Below are positions 48,363 to 61,860 of a DNA stretch of 64,000 bases, in pieces. The notes beneath the pieces are model-generated. The model saw only the letters and a list, made by a program, of their open reading frames with translations. It was not told the DNA's origin and searched no databases. The DNA is taken from the NCBI GenBank assembly GCA_021904315.1, contig CM038916.1, positions 5,917,065-5,981,064 of the forward strand. The letters are read 5' to 3'. The translations under genes were made by a program, and so were the position numbers. Every line of letters starts with the position of its first letter. The first letter of the stretch is position 1. The stretch is from Sphagnum magellanicum (Eukaryota; Streptophyta; Sphagnopsida; Sphagnales; Sphagnaceae).

Positions 48363-51025
48363 AAACGAGAATCAGAGAAACCATAAGTTCAGACATTGGT
48401 GAAAACAAGACTGCAGTTTCTCTCATCATCAGCCTGAGTGCTCCACAAGATCCAAGAGAGAAGATCTTGGACAAAAGACCACTTTAATTAGGTTTTGAGA
48501 CCCAAAAGACAGAGGTTCTCATAGGCACATGATTACGGAGTAATCAAGTGCTGAAAAAATTTCCCCTCTCAATGGTGATGTTTTTGTGATGCAACAAGTA
48601 AATTTCTTGCTGCAGAAATGATAGTGGTGTCAATTAGAGATTGATTTTTCATTGACAGACTGAGTACTGATTCTAATGCTCAGGATCTCAATCCAAACAT
48701 GATGAAATTAATCTTGCCCTTGACAATATTCAAATTGATAGGTTTCAATTTATCTCTTTAGACCTTCCTTGAATCCAAATTGTGCAGACCCTGATGGATC
48801 CTTGTAATTTCTTATAGATTGACCCATTACCATTTCTAAACTCCAAGTGCTTTTCCTAGCATAAGAGAGCTTGATTTGCATTTTATTTAAATGCTTTGTG
48901 GAGTGCTGTGAACATGCCAGGACTGTGAGTTGATCTCATCTTCAACTTCTTGTGAAAGTTGAAGATGCTTGTCCCAAGCATTGTTTTGTTTGTATCTTTG
49001 CAGGAAGATTCTTAAAATAGTGATGCCAAGCAGCAACTTTGGAATGCAATCATGTTTATTGCACTTAGGCAGTTCGATTCTCAATTTCCAGAGCCCTGTT
49101 CCTGACTGTTGATTCACAATTTGTTTGTTTTGGTGATAACCATGCATGTATTGGCTACCCACCTCGTGTATGATTGCATACTCTGCTATCGTAATTTGTT
49201 GATGCTATGTTTATTGTGCAATGAAATTGAAAGTTCATTTCATCTTGCTTGTACAGGGCAAGCTAGAATGGTTTGAAGTTTAGCCTCATAAGTCACCACC
49301 TTATTGCAGCCTGAAAATGAGAATACTATGGATGTTTTTGGGTTAGTTATGTCTCCTGAGGGCTAGCAGACATCATCACTAAGTCTTGCCAGTACCTCTG
49401 GAAATGCCTGCCAGTAAGGAATGAAAGAATGAACTTCACCAGAATTTATGTACAAAGGGAATAGGCAGTTTATGTATTGGGACGTACTTCCAGGCCATTC
49501 CCAACATCATTGCCAAGTCTTCCCGCTATGTGAATGCTATGTGCATTGTGTACTGGACACATTATGTCCTCCATTCAGAGCAACTTAGCTCATGTGTGTA
49601 TTGCAACTTTCAGACCAGGCTGAGAAACTGAACTCCACCCATTTCATTTCATTCACTCAACTTGGTAAACTTGGTGAGAGTTCTGAGGGAGGGTTAGACA
49701 AGTAGATCCTTTTGTACCATGAGCTCAAACAGTTTTGTGTAGTTGAGTTGTCAATCATCACTGAGCTGCAAGCAACACCACAGAACACAGACGAACAACT
49801 ATGGTCAATTACTCATATGGGTAGGACTATGCTTTGTTTTATTGTTCCTCATGCATTACATGCCTAACAATGTCAACAAAGCTCTCCATATTTAAACTAT
49901 CCTGCACATCTCAACAGTTATGCCATTTTACATACCAATAACATGTCCAAATATAGAGTGCAGTCTCAAGACTTATACATCTCACGCTAAAGTAGGGGAC
50001 TGATTTCATTGCATCTATGGACAGCATTCACTCATATTGCTGTGACTGGATTGCATGAATTTTCTCCGCTGCAACAGCATTTGTCACAATCTCATCACTA
50101 AGTTGGTACAAAAATCCATAGCATATAAGCTTCATCCTCCAAGAACATATGTGAGGCCTGATTCAACATGAATAGCACAAATTGCAGTTCTCGTGCAATT
50201 GTCAGGGGTCTGGTCTCATTGCTCCTAAAGCATGATTGATCATGGGCAGATTGTCACATGACTATACTAAGCAATGGTCATCAGTGACAGGGGCATTCAT
50301 TCCTAAATTCTTATCATTCCTAAAGCATGATTGAACATGAGCAGATTGTCACATGATTATTATACTAAGCAATGGTCATGAGTGACTAACAGTGACGACT
50401 ATACACAACAATGCCAGGGAATTCAATCTGGCTTGTTAGTACAATTGAATTCAATGATGCAAAACAAATGTTGACTGGCATGCCTTATCTAGTTACCAAT
50501 GCTACAAGTTAATAAAATGTGAAAACACACACATCAAAAAGCATTACAGTACATTCATGATAGTTTGATAAAAGCGAGAACTGTTGAGGTCTCTGCTGCT
50601 GCACATTGTTGTTGTATCTGGTGTCTGGACACTCATGACAAAGCTTTAAAGGGTTGTCCATAAAGCTTGGAGCAACCCAGTGACTTACCACTGTGGATGA
50701 CATGCTTTCCCAGCCCTCATACAGCAAGTGTGTTTGCTATATGTTAGGCACCCCTCTAGGACATGCTGTCACCTGAAAAATATATAGCATTGTAGATGGC
50801 TTTGGTCTATACAACCTGAGTCTAACTATGGTACTCTGTGCTTTTAGATCATTCCACAGCACTTTCCAACTGACAAGTATGCACTTTGAGCAGACTTCTG
50901 TCAGTGTGGACAATTGGTAAAACAACAGACAGAATTTGAATGCAAACCCATTGAGAGAGAATGCAGTCATAAATCAGGTAAAAAAAATTTTGTCGCCTTG
51001 TTGACATACAGCAGCCTGTGTGAAG
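48363..51025. other. Intergenic or untranslated sequence, includes a 100-bp duplication
   Basis: 50,218-50,398 carries two copies of CCTAAAGCATGATTGA.CATG.GCAGATTGTCACATGA..TATACTAAGCAATGGTCAT (copy starts near 50,225 and 50,321). The rest is unique sequence of intermediate base composition; part may be the 3' UTR of the minus-strand gene ending at 51,026. No further coding region supported. Confidence 0.5.
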
Positions 51026-52667
51026 TCATGAGGCTTTCTTTGAACGTTTGCCTTGAGAAAGACTGTCAATAATGGCCTTCAACACCTCAATCTCTGCATC
51101 TTTCTTTTCCAGCTCTTGTTGCTTTGACCTTAGCTCCTCCATGTGCAATGTAAAAACCTCTGCTTGGCACCAATTCAAAACACATACTTACCATTGTCAA
51201 TCCTGTGTACTTGATTCCACACCATCATCAGACCTTGATATGAGAAGGAAACATTAAACTGAAGCAAAGCAACATCCAGACACTTGCATAATACTTTCTC
51301 AACTCTAACAGGTCAAGCTGATTATTTCTACATATTTATGGTCTCTTCAGCAATGCAATTCTGACAAAATAACTGCTCACACATGTCAGGTTGGGTGTGG
51401 CACGCACTTGTGAACTCAGTGCACCTCAAGAGAGAGAGATTGAGTCTACACAAAAGGAAAATACAGGATGAAACCAGTACATACTGGTTGTATCTTCAAG
51501 CTCCTGGATAGCCTGTTGAGTGCGAGCTTCAGCTGCATGCTGAGCCACCTCAGCTTGCTTCCTTTCTGCCCGTGCATGACTTGCTGCGAGTACTGCTGAG
51601 TCAAGCTCTCTTTCCAGTGTCTGTATGCGCCTCTCTTTTGCCTGCTCTTTCAAATCATGATCAACTTTTGAGAATAGAGAAGTGGCCAGTACAACATCTG
51701 AGGTTGCTCCTTACAATTAGCACAATGTTCTTGTGTATTTCATGATGCCTAGCACCACCTGTGTTCAAGAACTACTTCCACTATGCATAAAATTTGAGAA
51801 CAGAAGGCTCAGGCTGCATCATCTCCCATGTACCTTGCCAACATTGGCTATGATCATGACAAAGATTTGAAAACAGAATTTGGGGACAGCAACACAGAAC
51901 CAAACTCTCTGTCGCAGCAGCACAACCAAACATTGGACGATCATTTACAAGATCAGTTACAAAGCACTACTGAAACACAAAGAATTTGAAACAATCAAAA
52001 CTAGGCATGACAATGATTTATTAGGGTTTCATTTAGAGCATGCACAACTGGTACATACATACATACCGGCTCAAACCTTTGGATTCATTACACACCACAT
52101 AGAAATTGCAAGAATAGAAACCCTAAACCTGTAGAGAACAAAATTCTTGCACGCTTTGATCTCAATACAGCGACAGAAAAATTGAAAGCCTCAAGACATC
52201 GAAAACTAGGTCCAAATGATCATGTCGTACAGACTTCGAAGACAACTAACCCTAAACCCTAAATCTAAGGAAATTACAGGAGCAAGAGCAGTTTCAACAC
52301 AGATGGGAACATGGGGTTTTGTTTGGTTTCAGATTGGGCATTTGGAATGGAGCTGAGAGAGCCATGAGATCATCCTAGGGAACCGCAGGTCATGCACACA
52401 CCAAGAAGAAGCTGGAACTCTTAGAAATGAAAACTGTACAGGGTTTCTTGTATGGCCTGCTTGCTTGCTTACCTTGATGATCCGTGTTTGGTGAGACTTG
52501 GCTGATGCCTGCGCAAAAGCTTCCTCGTCCATATACACTGCCTTGTCCAGTAAAAGCCTCTGCAGAGACTCTAAAGAGCTACCCAGTTCTGTGACATTGA
52601 GCAAAGCACTGCTCCATCTCTCTGAAACACCAGTGCCACCCCCAATTTCTGCATTGCTAATTGCCAT
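51026..52667 (-). CDS. Small coiled-coil protein of unknown function (161 aa, three exons)
   Basis: Exons on the minus strand are 52667-52473 (65 codons), 51641-51485 and 51159-51026. Donors are AAG|GTAAGC and CCA|GTATGT, acceptors GAGCAG| and AAGCAG|; phases 0 and 1 fit, with stop TGA. I start at the ATG of MAISNAEIGGG because only a GTG lies farther up. An N-terminal helical part (LLNVTELGSSLESLQRLLLD, then VYMDEEAFAQASAKSHQTR) is followed by a long heptad-rich coiled coil (RIQTLERELDSAVLAASHAR and on to KVFTLHMEELRSKQQELEKK). The end is basic (GKRSKKAS). The even Glu/Lys/Ala pattern and clean splicing support a real gene. It resembles plant coiled-coil proteins annotated only as hypothetical; no enzymatic motif, so a structural or adaptor role is likely (inference). 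Confidence 0.82.
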
Positions 52668-52920
52668 TGTTTGTGCAAGGGACAGTTGTAGCTGAAGGGA
52701 CTGCACTGCACTGGACTGCACTTCTTCTACACACCACCATCAAAGGGCTCCTTCCCTTGCAAACCCTAATTCTTTGGCGTACGCTCCACGCCAGTAGGTA
52801 CTAGGTAATTAGGGTTAAGTTAATTGATAATTCCCTGGCATGAAGGAAGAAGGAAGGAAAGATCATAAGAGATAAGTCGGTAGGTAGGTAGGTAGGTAGG
52901 AAATGAGAGGATTCCAAAAA
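52668..52920 (-). promoter_or_regulatory. 5' flank of the coiled-coil gene with a GGTA microsatellite
   Basis: The plus strand has TCGGTAGGTAGGTAGGTAGG near 52,878-52,900 and AGTAGGTACTAGGTAATTAG near 52,792-52,812. The proximal part is GC-richer than the desert that begins right after 52,910. Telobox-like CCCTAAACCCTAAA lies in intron 1 of the gene (about 52,250-52,264). Confidence 0.45.
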
Positions 52921-55900
52921 AAATTCCCTTATATACTAGTTCCAATTATTATAATACTTGAATGATTTCAACGAAAAATTATCAAATAATTAATTAAATT
53001 TTAAATCTTAACTTCGACACTTGATTTTTTAATTCTGAAAATTTTGACAGATAATGGATATAAAAAATAATAAACAACTGGGTAGTTCAAACCTAATTGT
53101 TAAACTTTTGATTTTATTAAAATTTTGACACAAATATTAAATAAAATTTCAAATATTCAGCAAAACCAAAAAATGATTTAATTTATGCTGAATTCATTCA
53201 GGTACTATGGTACTCCGTCATTGGAATTACTTTTGGGCTCCATGTTGTGGCAATGAACCATGTGAGTGATAAAAGGATATGCACATTATACCATAGTAAT
53301 TAATTTAATTTTCAATTCTTAATTTGGCAGTTAAAATTTGAATTCTGAAAATTTCAGCATTTTGTAGGCTAGAATTGCATGTCCCCAAGTGCTAGCCAGT
53401 GATTGAACATTTTTAATTTATTATTATTTTTTGGTCTATTTTGAACAATGTAAAGAGTTATGGGAGCATCAAGCTAAGTTTTAAATTATTTCTTTCAGCT
53501 CCAAAGGCAAAGGAATAATGCATAAAAAACATAAAATATGATGAAATGACATAGTTTGTGTTTTTTTTAATGACCCATTATTTTTAGATTTTATAAAAAA
53601 AAATTGGTTCGTGATCCAAAAAGCTATGGGTGCACCAATCTAAGCTTTACATTATTTCTTTGAATTTTAAAAGCAAAGAAACAACATTAAAAAATCACAA
53701 ATAAGACAAATGTGTGGAATCTTAAAATGTGAATTAAGTTGATGACTAAATATTAACCCCACTTACTTTCGACAATCATATCTTTCTCATTTTTGTTCCA
53801 TTTTGAACAATCTAAATAATTGCTAAAAGCTTAAATTTCATTCCCCAACATTGTATTGCTTGCTTATGATTCATAGAAGCTTTGTGAAGTCCTTTAATGT
53901 TTTGAAAATTTTAATCAATCCATTGCTCCAATAATTTTAAAGGCAATTCTTGGACTACATTTTGTTCTTGAAAATGTTGATTATAAATCAAAATTTGTTT
54001 TATGATGTCCTAAGAATAGGAGTTATGAAATTGAAAAACCATTTTGATGATTACCTAGTGGAGGCTTGACATCATTTCAACTACCTACACAAAACTAACA
54101 TATCAAAGTTCAAACAACCACTTGATTATGTTGCATTCTACCCCTAATTGGCGTCCCAACTATAACATTTGGGTCGTTTGTAATGTTGAATATATTTATA
54201 GTAAAAATTCCAGAAGTTGCCTAGTTTTTAGCAAAAAATAGTATGAAAAACTTTCAAGAAATGAAAAACTTGTGGGACTTACCTAAACAAATTTTATGCA
54301 AATCTGTGGAGTCCATATGGATGTTTTTGGAAATATTTTCAATGATTTTTCACAAGAGTTTGGAGAAATATTTTGCAACTATAGCCTTAGATTTGAAAAT
54401 GGGAAATTTTAAACCATCATCATGAAAATACATTGCAAGCTTGATATGTTTAAATGTTGCATAATTTTTTTGACAAAACATTATGACATTGATTTACATT
54501 TCAAATTATAGTCTAGTTAATTAAACATTGTAACCACCACCATTTAACTTTCTATGTTGTCTATAGTGTTATTCTACACCTTCTTTTCTTGTTAATAATT
54601 CTAGAAATGTTCAATAGATTGAAGTTTTTTGTGTGAATTTTTGCCATTTGAAAAAATAAATGAATGAATGAATGTTTTTTTGTCAAATGTTTCCCAAGAA
54701 AATCGCCATAATAAAAAAAATTAAAATTCACCATTTTTTACACATTACTTAAACAAGTAACCATGATGTTGAAGAATTTTTTTTAATTTGTTTTTTCATA
54801 GTTGGTTATTAGCTAAACATGTCTAACTCTTCTTATGGACGATCACCAAGGTGGCAACGTCACAATTTGAAAATAAAACACAAATGTGTGCACATACACA
54901 ACAAAATATTATTATCATTACTATTTTATGCATAATTATGAGATGGTAGATAGTACAAAATGTACAATCCGATAATAATTTAAGGATGGAAAAATGGAAT
55001 TGAAAAATGGAAATTGAAAAGGAAATGAAATTATACAAACTAAGGTTGTGAGCCAAATTTGGATAATTGTGGGAAGAGTTTAAAACCAATCCTACAACTA
55101 ATGTTCAGCACAAAATAATTCACAAAAGGTTTATCCTATATATATATGTCAATTTTTTCGAAAATTGAAAACCATAAGTTGGGTTACTATTATAAATGCA
55201 CATGTATTTTGAATACTTATTCTTCAAATATTAAAAGTCTTGAAAAATAAATTTGAAATTATTGAGCCTCATTTTGTAAAATAAATAAATGTTCAACAAA
55301 GAAGTGCCAAACATTAATTGTAGGTATGGCATAGGTAATGTAGTAATGTGTGCATGATTTCCATAACCAAGAATATTTGTCCTTTGTTGAACCATTGGAC
55401 TTTGAGTAATGGTTTTGTTGTCAAATTATGAAGTGGAAATAAAATATTGAAATTTTGAATACAAGAATGTTCAAATCATTTCTTGAACTTGTTCACTTGT
55501 TTTCTTCTTGTTAATTCTTTCTTGATGTATGCCTTTGCTTAAATGGGTTTGCAAGCAAAAGTTGCACACTGCTCCTATTTAATATTGTAATAGACAATTA
55601 ATTCATGTACAATTACTAGTAATTTCATATTCATACATTTTGATGCTTGAAAAGATTTTGTGCATTTTGCTTTCAATAATAAATTGCAAATTTGGGTTTC
55701 ATTGCAATCTCTTAATTGTTGCAATACACATTCATTCAATATTTCAAGAACAATATGTAGGAGCCACTTCTCACTTCTTTACTTATATCTATTCAATTGG
55801 AAACTACTAAGGACAATAATAATTTTGTATTTGGGAGAGACTTATAATCAACACCCAATGTTGAACTCTTTCTTGATTGTGATGTGTTACTTACATTCTT

Positions 55901-57299
55901 TTGCACATTTTAAAGGAGATTGCAATTCCACATCAACATACTATAAGGCAAAACTTGATATTATTATTTATCAAGTTACCAATCTTCCAAATCTACTTGA
56001 ATTGAATCTTATAATTGCATCCATCCTCTTCATGAATTTAATTTTGGCAAGTTTTGTGAATATGTGTTAATGTTTGAAAAAGTCATGTAAAAAATTATTT
56101 TTCACAAATGGTGTGCACTCACAAATACATACAAATTAAGCACAATAAAGGGTGCATGGAATTGGGAGGCCAACATGCTAGTGTTGAAAGTAACCACTTG
56201 ATTCAACACAAAAATAAGCTCGGAGAATCACAAGAAGAACAAATTTACCTTGTGTGTGTATATAATTGTATATCAAATTTATGGTTGGAAACAAAAAAGA
56301 ATTAACTATATGAGAATGCCAAAATGTGATCATCACCCAATATTTCATTGAGTCAACTTGAATTGATCAAGCTCAAATTTGTGAAATCTTGCTTTCCATA
56401 TTCTCTAAGTTCTTTTTAGATTTGTTTTCTAAGTGTACATTAGCAATTAGCAATTAGTTTTTAAAAAACCAAAGTTATTAGTTCCTTTCTTGTTGCAATA
56501 ACTTGGGTATTTGATTTTTTTCCATATCATGCTTTAATTATTTCATTTGAAAAATGTGTTCTTGCAAATAGTTATTGAAATTTGCATAATTTGCTTATTG
56601 GGTATATATTGAAATCTTCAATAAAACCAATAAGGATCAAATACATCCATATCTTGCATTTGCCGCATGAAAAGTTTCCAATGTTGATTTCATAAGCTTG
56701 TGAATTTGGGGTTGCTAACTTTGTCCATGTATTTCAACAATTAATGGTGCAAAAAAAACAACATGGATGGTTTTTTGTGGTTTTTCATCCAAGTAAACTA
56801 CTTTATATATTTTTAGTTGCATATGTGATCACCTCATGGTTGTGTATGCAACTAATATATAATTAGTGGTTCATAATAAATTATGGTAGAATACCTATCT
56901 AGTTTAAGGTAGGCTACTTACATACATATTAGGTTAAAGTAAGCTACCTATATACATAAGTTACTTACCTACGTATTTCCTATCCACTTACATACCTAGC
57001 TATGCACCTAACTAGCCTATGCAATGTAAGCTACCTAGGTCTAGGTTTAATTTAGTGTGGCCTAAGTGGTTTAGGTCTAGGCTTAACACAAGAAAAAATC
57101 TTGTCCTTTTCCAACCCCACACATTGCGACTATTGTCCAATTTGACCACATTTCAATTACATTTGGCCATTTTAAGTTTGCAAGTGGTTTGTTTCATTAA
57201 TTAATTGTCAATATTATTCATAGTTGTTACATTTACTATGTTGTTCACTTATGACTATAATTTGGATCTTATTTAATTATTTAATAATTTCAAATTGTT
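52921..57299. other. AT-rich gene desert
   Basis: Composition is strongly A/T. GTAAGCTACCTA/GGTAGGCTACTT-type phrases recur at 56,885-57,060. A 136-codon plus frame (55660-56070) has composition following base bias. I see no gene. Confidence 0.55.
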
Positions 57300-58040
57300 G
57301 ACATGGAAATTGAAATAACCTTTAACTTTATTTACACAATGTATTATAATGGTTTAATGATTTTTAAACATCTTTTAAACTATCAACATGGTACATGCGT
57401 TGAACTATCAACTTTTAACATCTTAAAATCATTACTTAAGAGTTGCATTTTACATTTACCATAATTCATTAAAACACATGTAACAATTTTAAACTTCACA
57501 TTTATATTGAAATGAATTAGTGATTTTTTTCATATATTTTCAATTATCAAAGTTGAACCATTCACCTTTAATATGTTAAAACCATTATTCACAAATTGCA
57601 TTTTGCACTTATTATAATATAATAAAACACATGCAACTCAATATTGTGTAATTATACTTGAATGGTTTAGTGAATGTTTTCACATTTGGTGAACTATAAA
57701 CATTTTGACATGAGTAAAATCATCCATTTTGAACTTATTGAGTTCATTATTCAAACATTACATATTGCATTTGCTAATATATATTGAAACACACATAAAA
57801 ATTTAATGCCTCACATTTATACTTGAATGGGTTAATGAATTATTTCATCTTTTTTGAATTATTAACATTTGCATATGAGTTGATTCATTCACTTTGAATG
57901 TTGTTAAATCCACCACCCATGAGTTGCATTTTGCATTCAACACAATTTTTTTAAATGGATGTATAAAAATTTGGGAAGTTTCATATTTATATTTGAATGG
58001 GTTAATGATTAGATCAAAATGTTCATGCATGCAAAGTTTA
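57300..58040. repeat. Decayed satellite array, unit about 150-170 bp
   Basis: Recurring blocks in fixed order are TTGCATTTT.CA (about 57442, 57593, 57765, 57921), AAAACACATG/AACACACAT.AAAATT, CTTCACATTTATA.TTGAATGG.TTA.TGA, and AACTAT.AAC.TTT with CATTCACTTTGAA. Four to five copies, heavily diverged. Confidence 0.65.
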
Positions 58041-58288
58041 ATATACATGTAGACCTTTAAATTATATTTTTTTAATATATTAAACTTTTATACATTTATG
58101 TAAATTAGAATATATAATTTCCCCTCAAATTTTTTTATCATCATGGACAAGTTTATTATTATGAATGTTCATGACACCACACCAAAAAGGCCCCAAAAAT
58201 AATCCCTAATTTTTTCCCATTTTTTTCTTAGAGTATGAAAAAAAATCCAAGTTAAAACAAAAGGATATTTTTTCTAAAAATTTAAGTA

Positions 58289-58289
58289 G

Positions 58290-58325
<36 letters not shown>

Positions 58326-58343
58326 TAATATTATTATTATTTA
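58289..58343. repeat. Self-complementary AAT/ATT trinucleotide tract
   Basis: (AAT)n turns into (ATT)n near 58310, so the tract can fold on itself. Confidence 0.9.
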
Positions 58344-58629
58344 TAATGAAATATTATAAATATTTTAGACTTATTATTTTGATTTAAGACATAATTTATC
58401 AATGTTTTAAAGCTTGTTTTGTTATAGGTTTATGTTTAAATATTTTTAAATGAATTTAATAAATAAATAAATAATGGTGATAATAATAATGACATCAATG
58501 ATTATTTTTAATATTTTCATTTTTTCAATTTTGTAATCTTCTTCAAGATCATCCGTAACAAAATTTAACCATGATTTGGCTATAAGCCATATATGGAAGT
58601 ATAAATTTGTGAAAATATTTTTATATTTT

Positions 58630-60860
58630 GGCCACAAGTTGTAGAACCCATTGTAAAATTATATCATTTAAAAAATATAAAATAAAATAAAATAAAAATA
58701 TTTTGTTGATGTTGATGGCCCTTTTTATGTTTGCAAAGTCATGGAAATTCATCACATTAAAAACTAAATTACATAATTAAAATTTATTTTAAATTTCTAA
58801 AAAAATTGAATATGATTTATAATGATCTCAAATTTACAATTTAAAAGTTTTAAAATAAACTTGATGTTGGAATTGTTTATGTGTTTACTATAGGCATTAT
58901 TAAATTTACTTTAAAACTTTTATTAATTAGGAATAACATTTTTTCATTGAAATTTGTGATCTCAATTTTTTGGCAATTTTTTTTTTACATTATTTTTTGA
59001 ATTTTCACTATTTATTCCATTTTTCCCCAACAAGAATCGCCAAGTTAAGAAAATTTGAAACCAAAAATATATGTTGGTTATGGGGGGGGGGGGGTTGCGA
59101 GGGATTGAACTATTGAAACCAAAAATTTCACCAAATAATTTTTTAAAACTTTTAAAAAGAAAAAGAAATTCTTACATGATTAAAACAATAATAGTATGTT
59201 GTGATTTTGTTTTCCAAAGTTAGTTAATTAATTACTTGTATTATTGTATGATTCATGTTGCTAAACAAATATGGTCTTGATAATTAAATGGATATATTGA
59301 CTACTTAATTAATGTTTATTCTTGTGGCCAATTTCAGCCAATTTAAAGGGGGCAACGACATTAAGAAAAAAAAAATTTGAAAGGATTTTTTTGGTTAGTT
59401 TTTTACAGTAAAATATAGTAAAAAATCATAAGGTTGAGAGATTTAAACAAGTTTCAACTACAAGACTTGTCTATAACCAAATGTGGCAATTTTCTCATGA
59501 ATGATTACCATTTTAGCAATATCACAAAAATAAATAAATAAATCACACCTAATCATAGCAGGGAAAATAAAAATTTAAAATTTTACAAAAATTAGAAATT
59601 TTTTATGTATTGAAAATAAAATTGTAAAAGATTTAATGAATGCATTTTAAAATGACATTGAATTTCCAAAAGTTCTAGGTCAATTTAAACCAAAAACAAA
59701 TTGTAGATTTATTCATTACATGTAATTTTAAGTTATTTTTTAACCTTTAAATTTTATTTAAAATTTTTTAAATTATTTTTTTGAACACATTATGACAAGT
59801 CCTATAACACATTATAAAATTATGTCATTTAAAAAAAATTAAAAATGGGAAATGTTTGATTAAAAATATGTATTTAATTTTTTTTAAAAAATCTTTTGTT
59901 GATGTTGATGGTCTTTCTTATGTTTGCAAAAATGGAAATTCACCCCAAAAAAAAAGACCTTTGGTGACATCATTAACATTTGTTTTAAATTCTCAAAAAA
60001 ATTGGATAAGGTCATGATGATCTCAAAGATTGAACTTAAATGCTTTCAAATAAATTTGATGTTGGAATTGTTTATTTGTTGAAGGTTGAAACTATGAGGG
60101 GGAGGGGGGGGGGGGGGGGGGTGAGGTAATCCAACTATTTAAACCCAAATTTTCACCAAATTAAATTGTGTTTTTGTTTACCCAAAAAAAAGTAAAATAT
60201 AATTTTACATCATTAAAAAAAATGTTGTGATTTTCTTTCAAAGTTGTGTAATTAATCATTGGTATTAATGTATGATTAATCTTGTTAAATAAATATGGTC
60301 TTCATAATTAAATGGTTATATTTACTACTTGATTAATGTTTTTTCTTATGACCAATTTCTACCAATTTAAGGGGGCAACAACATCAAAAAAAGATTTAAA
60401 AATAAATAAAATTTTGAACCAAATTTAAAATATATATTGTTAAATTTTTACAATAAAATATTCTAAATAATGAAAGTATTGAAAATTTTAAACAAGTATT
60501 CAACTACACAATTTGTCTATAACCAAATGTGGTAATCTTCTTATGGATGATTACCATTTTAAAATTATAAAAATAAATAAATAAATAAATAAATTTATAC
60601 TTAATCATATTGGGAAAAATAAGAACTTGCAATTTTTCAAAAAATGGACATATTTTATGTTATATAGTTTTTTTATAAAAGACTTAATAAATGCATTTTA
60701 AAATTTACATTGAATTTACAAAAAAAATTGGTCAATTCAAACAAAAAGATATTTGTTGATTTATTCATGAAATGTTATTTGAAGTTATTTTTTTAGCATT
60801 GTAAATTTAGTTTCAGTAAATTATAATAATGTTTTTAATACATTATTGAATAAGCTTCAA
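58630..60860. repeat. 1.19-kb tandem duplication, each copy with a long G tract
   Basis: Copy A runs from about 58,630 to 59,790 and copy B from about 59,790 to 60,860. Collinear landmarks are TTTTGTTGATGTTGATGG (58703/59893), GATGTTGGAATTGTTTAT (58863/60059), a G tract (13 G at 59082-59094; 18 G at 60104-60121), TTTCACCAAAT, TATGATT-AT-CTTG.TAAA and AAATAAATAAAT. Copies are diverged, so the duplication is old. No coding region in either. Confidence 0.85.
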
Positions 60861-61659
60861 AATTATTTTTTCATTTGTAACATTTGAATAAATTTTGCAA
60901 AAAAAATAAAATGTTAAAGTTTGAATTTCTTAAACAATTTCATGCTAAACATGATAAGTTTAAGCTTTTTCATTTTGATTAATAAAATATTGAAATAGTT
61001 TGGTGGTTAAAACCTTAGTGTGTTTCATGAGGTCTTGTGTCACTATTACAAAATATGGGTGTAATTCACTAGTCCTTGTTCACTAGACTAGTGAATTCAC
61101 TCAAAATCTAGTTAATCACTTAGTGTATAGGGACATTTTTTGTTGTAATGTGTTCAATCCTTGATGGATGTATGCCTTAATGTCTCTTGTACAAATGCAA
61201 TTTACAAACATATACATTATGGTGAATACACAAACATGTACGTCATGCTTAAATGGTGTCAAAACTTTTTGTTGAACAAATAAAAATGAAATAAAAGAAA
61301 AATTCACGGCATGTAAATTTGTCACAACATGCCATGACAAAAATGTAATTTGTGACTCCATGATCAAATAATAATAATAATAATGTTTTAATGATGATGT
61401 GCCACATTATTCCACATCATACTAATTTGGGAGCTTGTATATCCATGTCATTATTATTTAATTAAAATTTATTTAATGCAACATACAACTATCCAAAATG
61501 ACTAAAAACATTTCATTAAAAATGTTCTAATCAACTAAACCTTTTTGACCAAAACCATATAAGTTGCAAATTAGTCAATTTCGTTTTATTTCACTAAAAA
61601 CCTAATGAATTTGGGTAGTGGAAAAGATAACATTTCTTCTTGTGTAACATAAGTTCCAA
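60861..61659. other. AT-rich sequence, nothing recognised
   Basis: Short frames only; ATAATAATAATAAT run near 61370. Confidence 0.5.
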
Positions 61660-61860
61660 ATGGTGCGACCTAGGTCTAGGCCTAATGTATGTGCCACATG
61701 ACATGACCTAGGTCTAAGCTTCAAATGTCATGTAGCTTAATTGCCATATGGTCTAGCCCGAAGTTTAGTTTAAGTGCCACATAGGCTACTTTAGTTTATG
61801 TGTAACTTAGGTCCCACATGGCATGGCCTAGGTTTAAGCATAACATTTGTGGCATTTATT
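61660..61860. repeat. CCTAGG-centred short repeats
   Basis: GACCTAGGTCTAGGCCTAA, GACCTAGGTCTAAGCTT and GGCCTAGGTTTAAGCAT recur at about 35-130 bp spacing, alternating with TGCCACAT/CCCACATGG. A related stretch lies at 57,029-57,085. Confidence 0.6.

Noticed and set aside
55660-56070. 136-codon plus-strand frame
   Set aside because: AT-biased composition, no motif, isolated in the desert.
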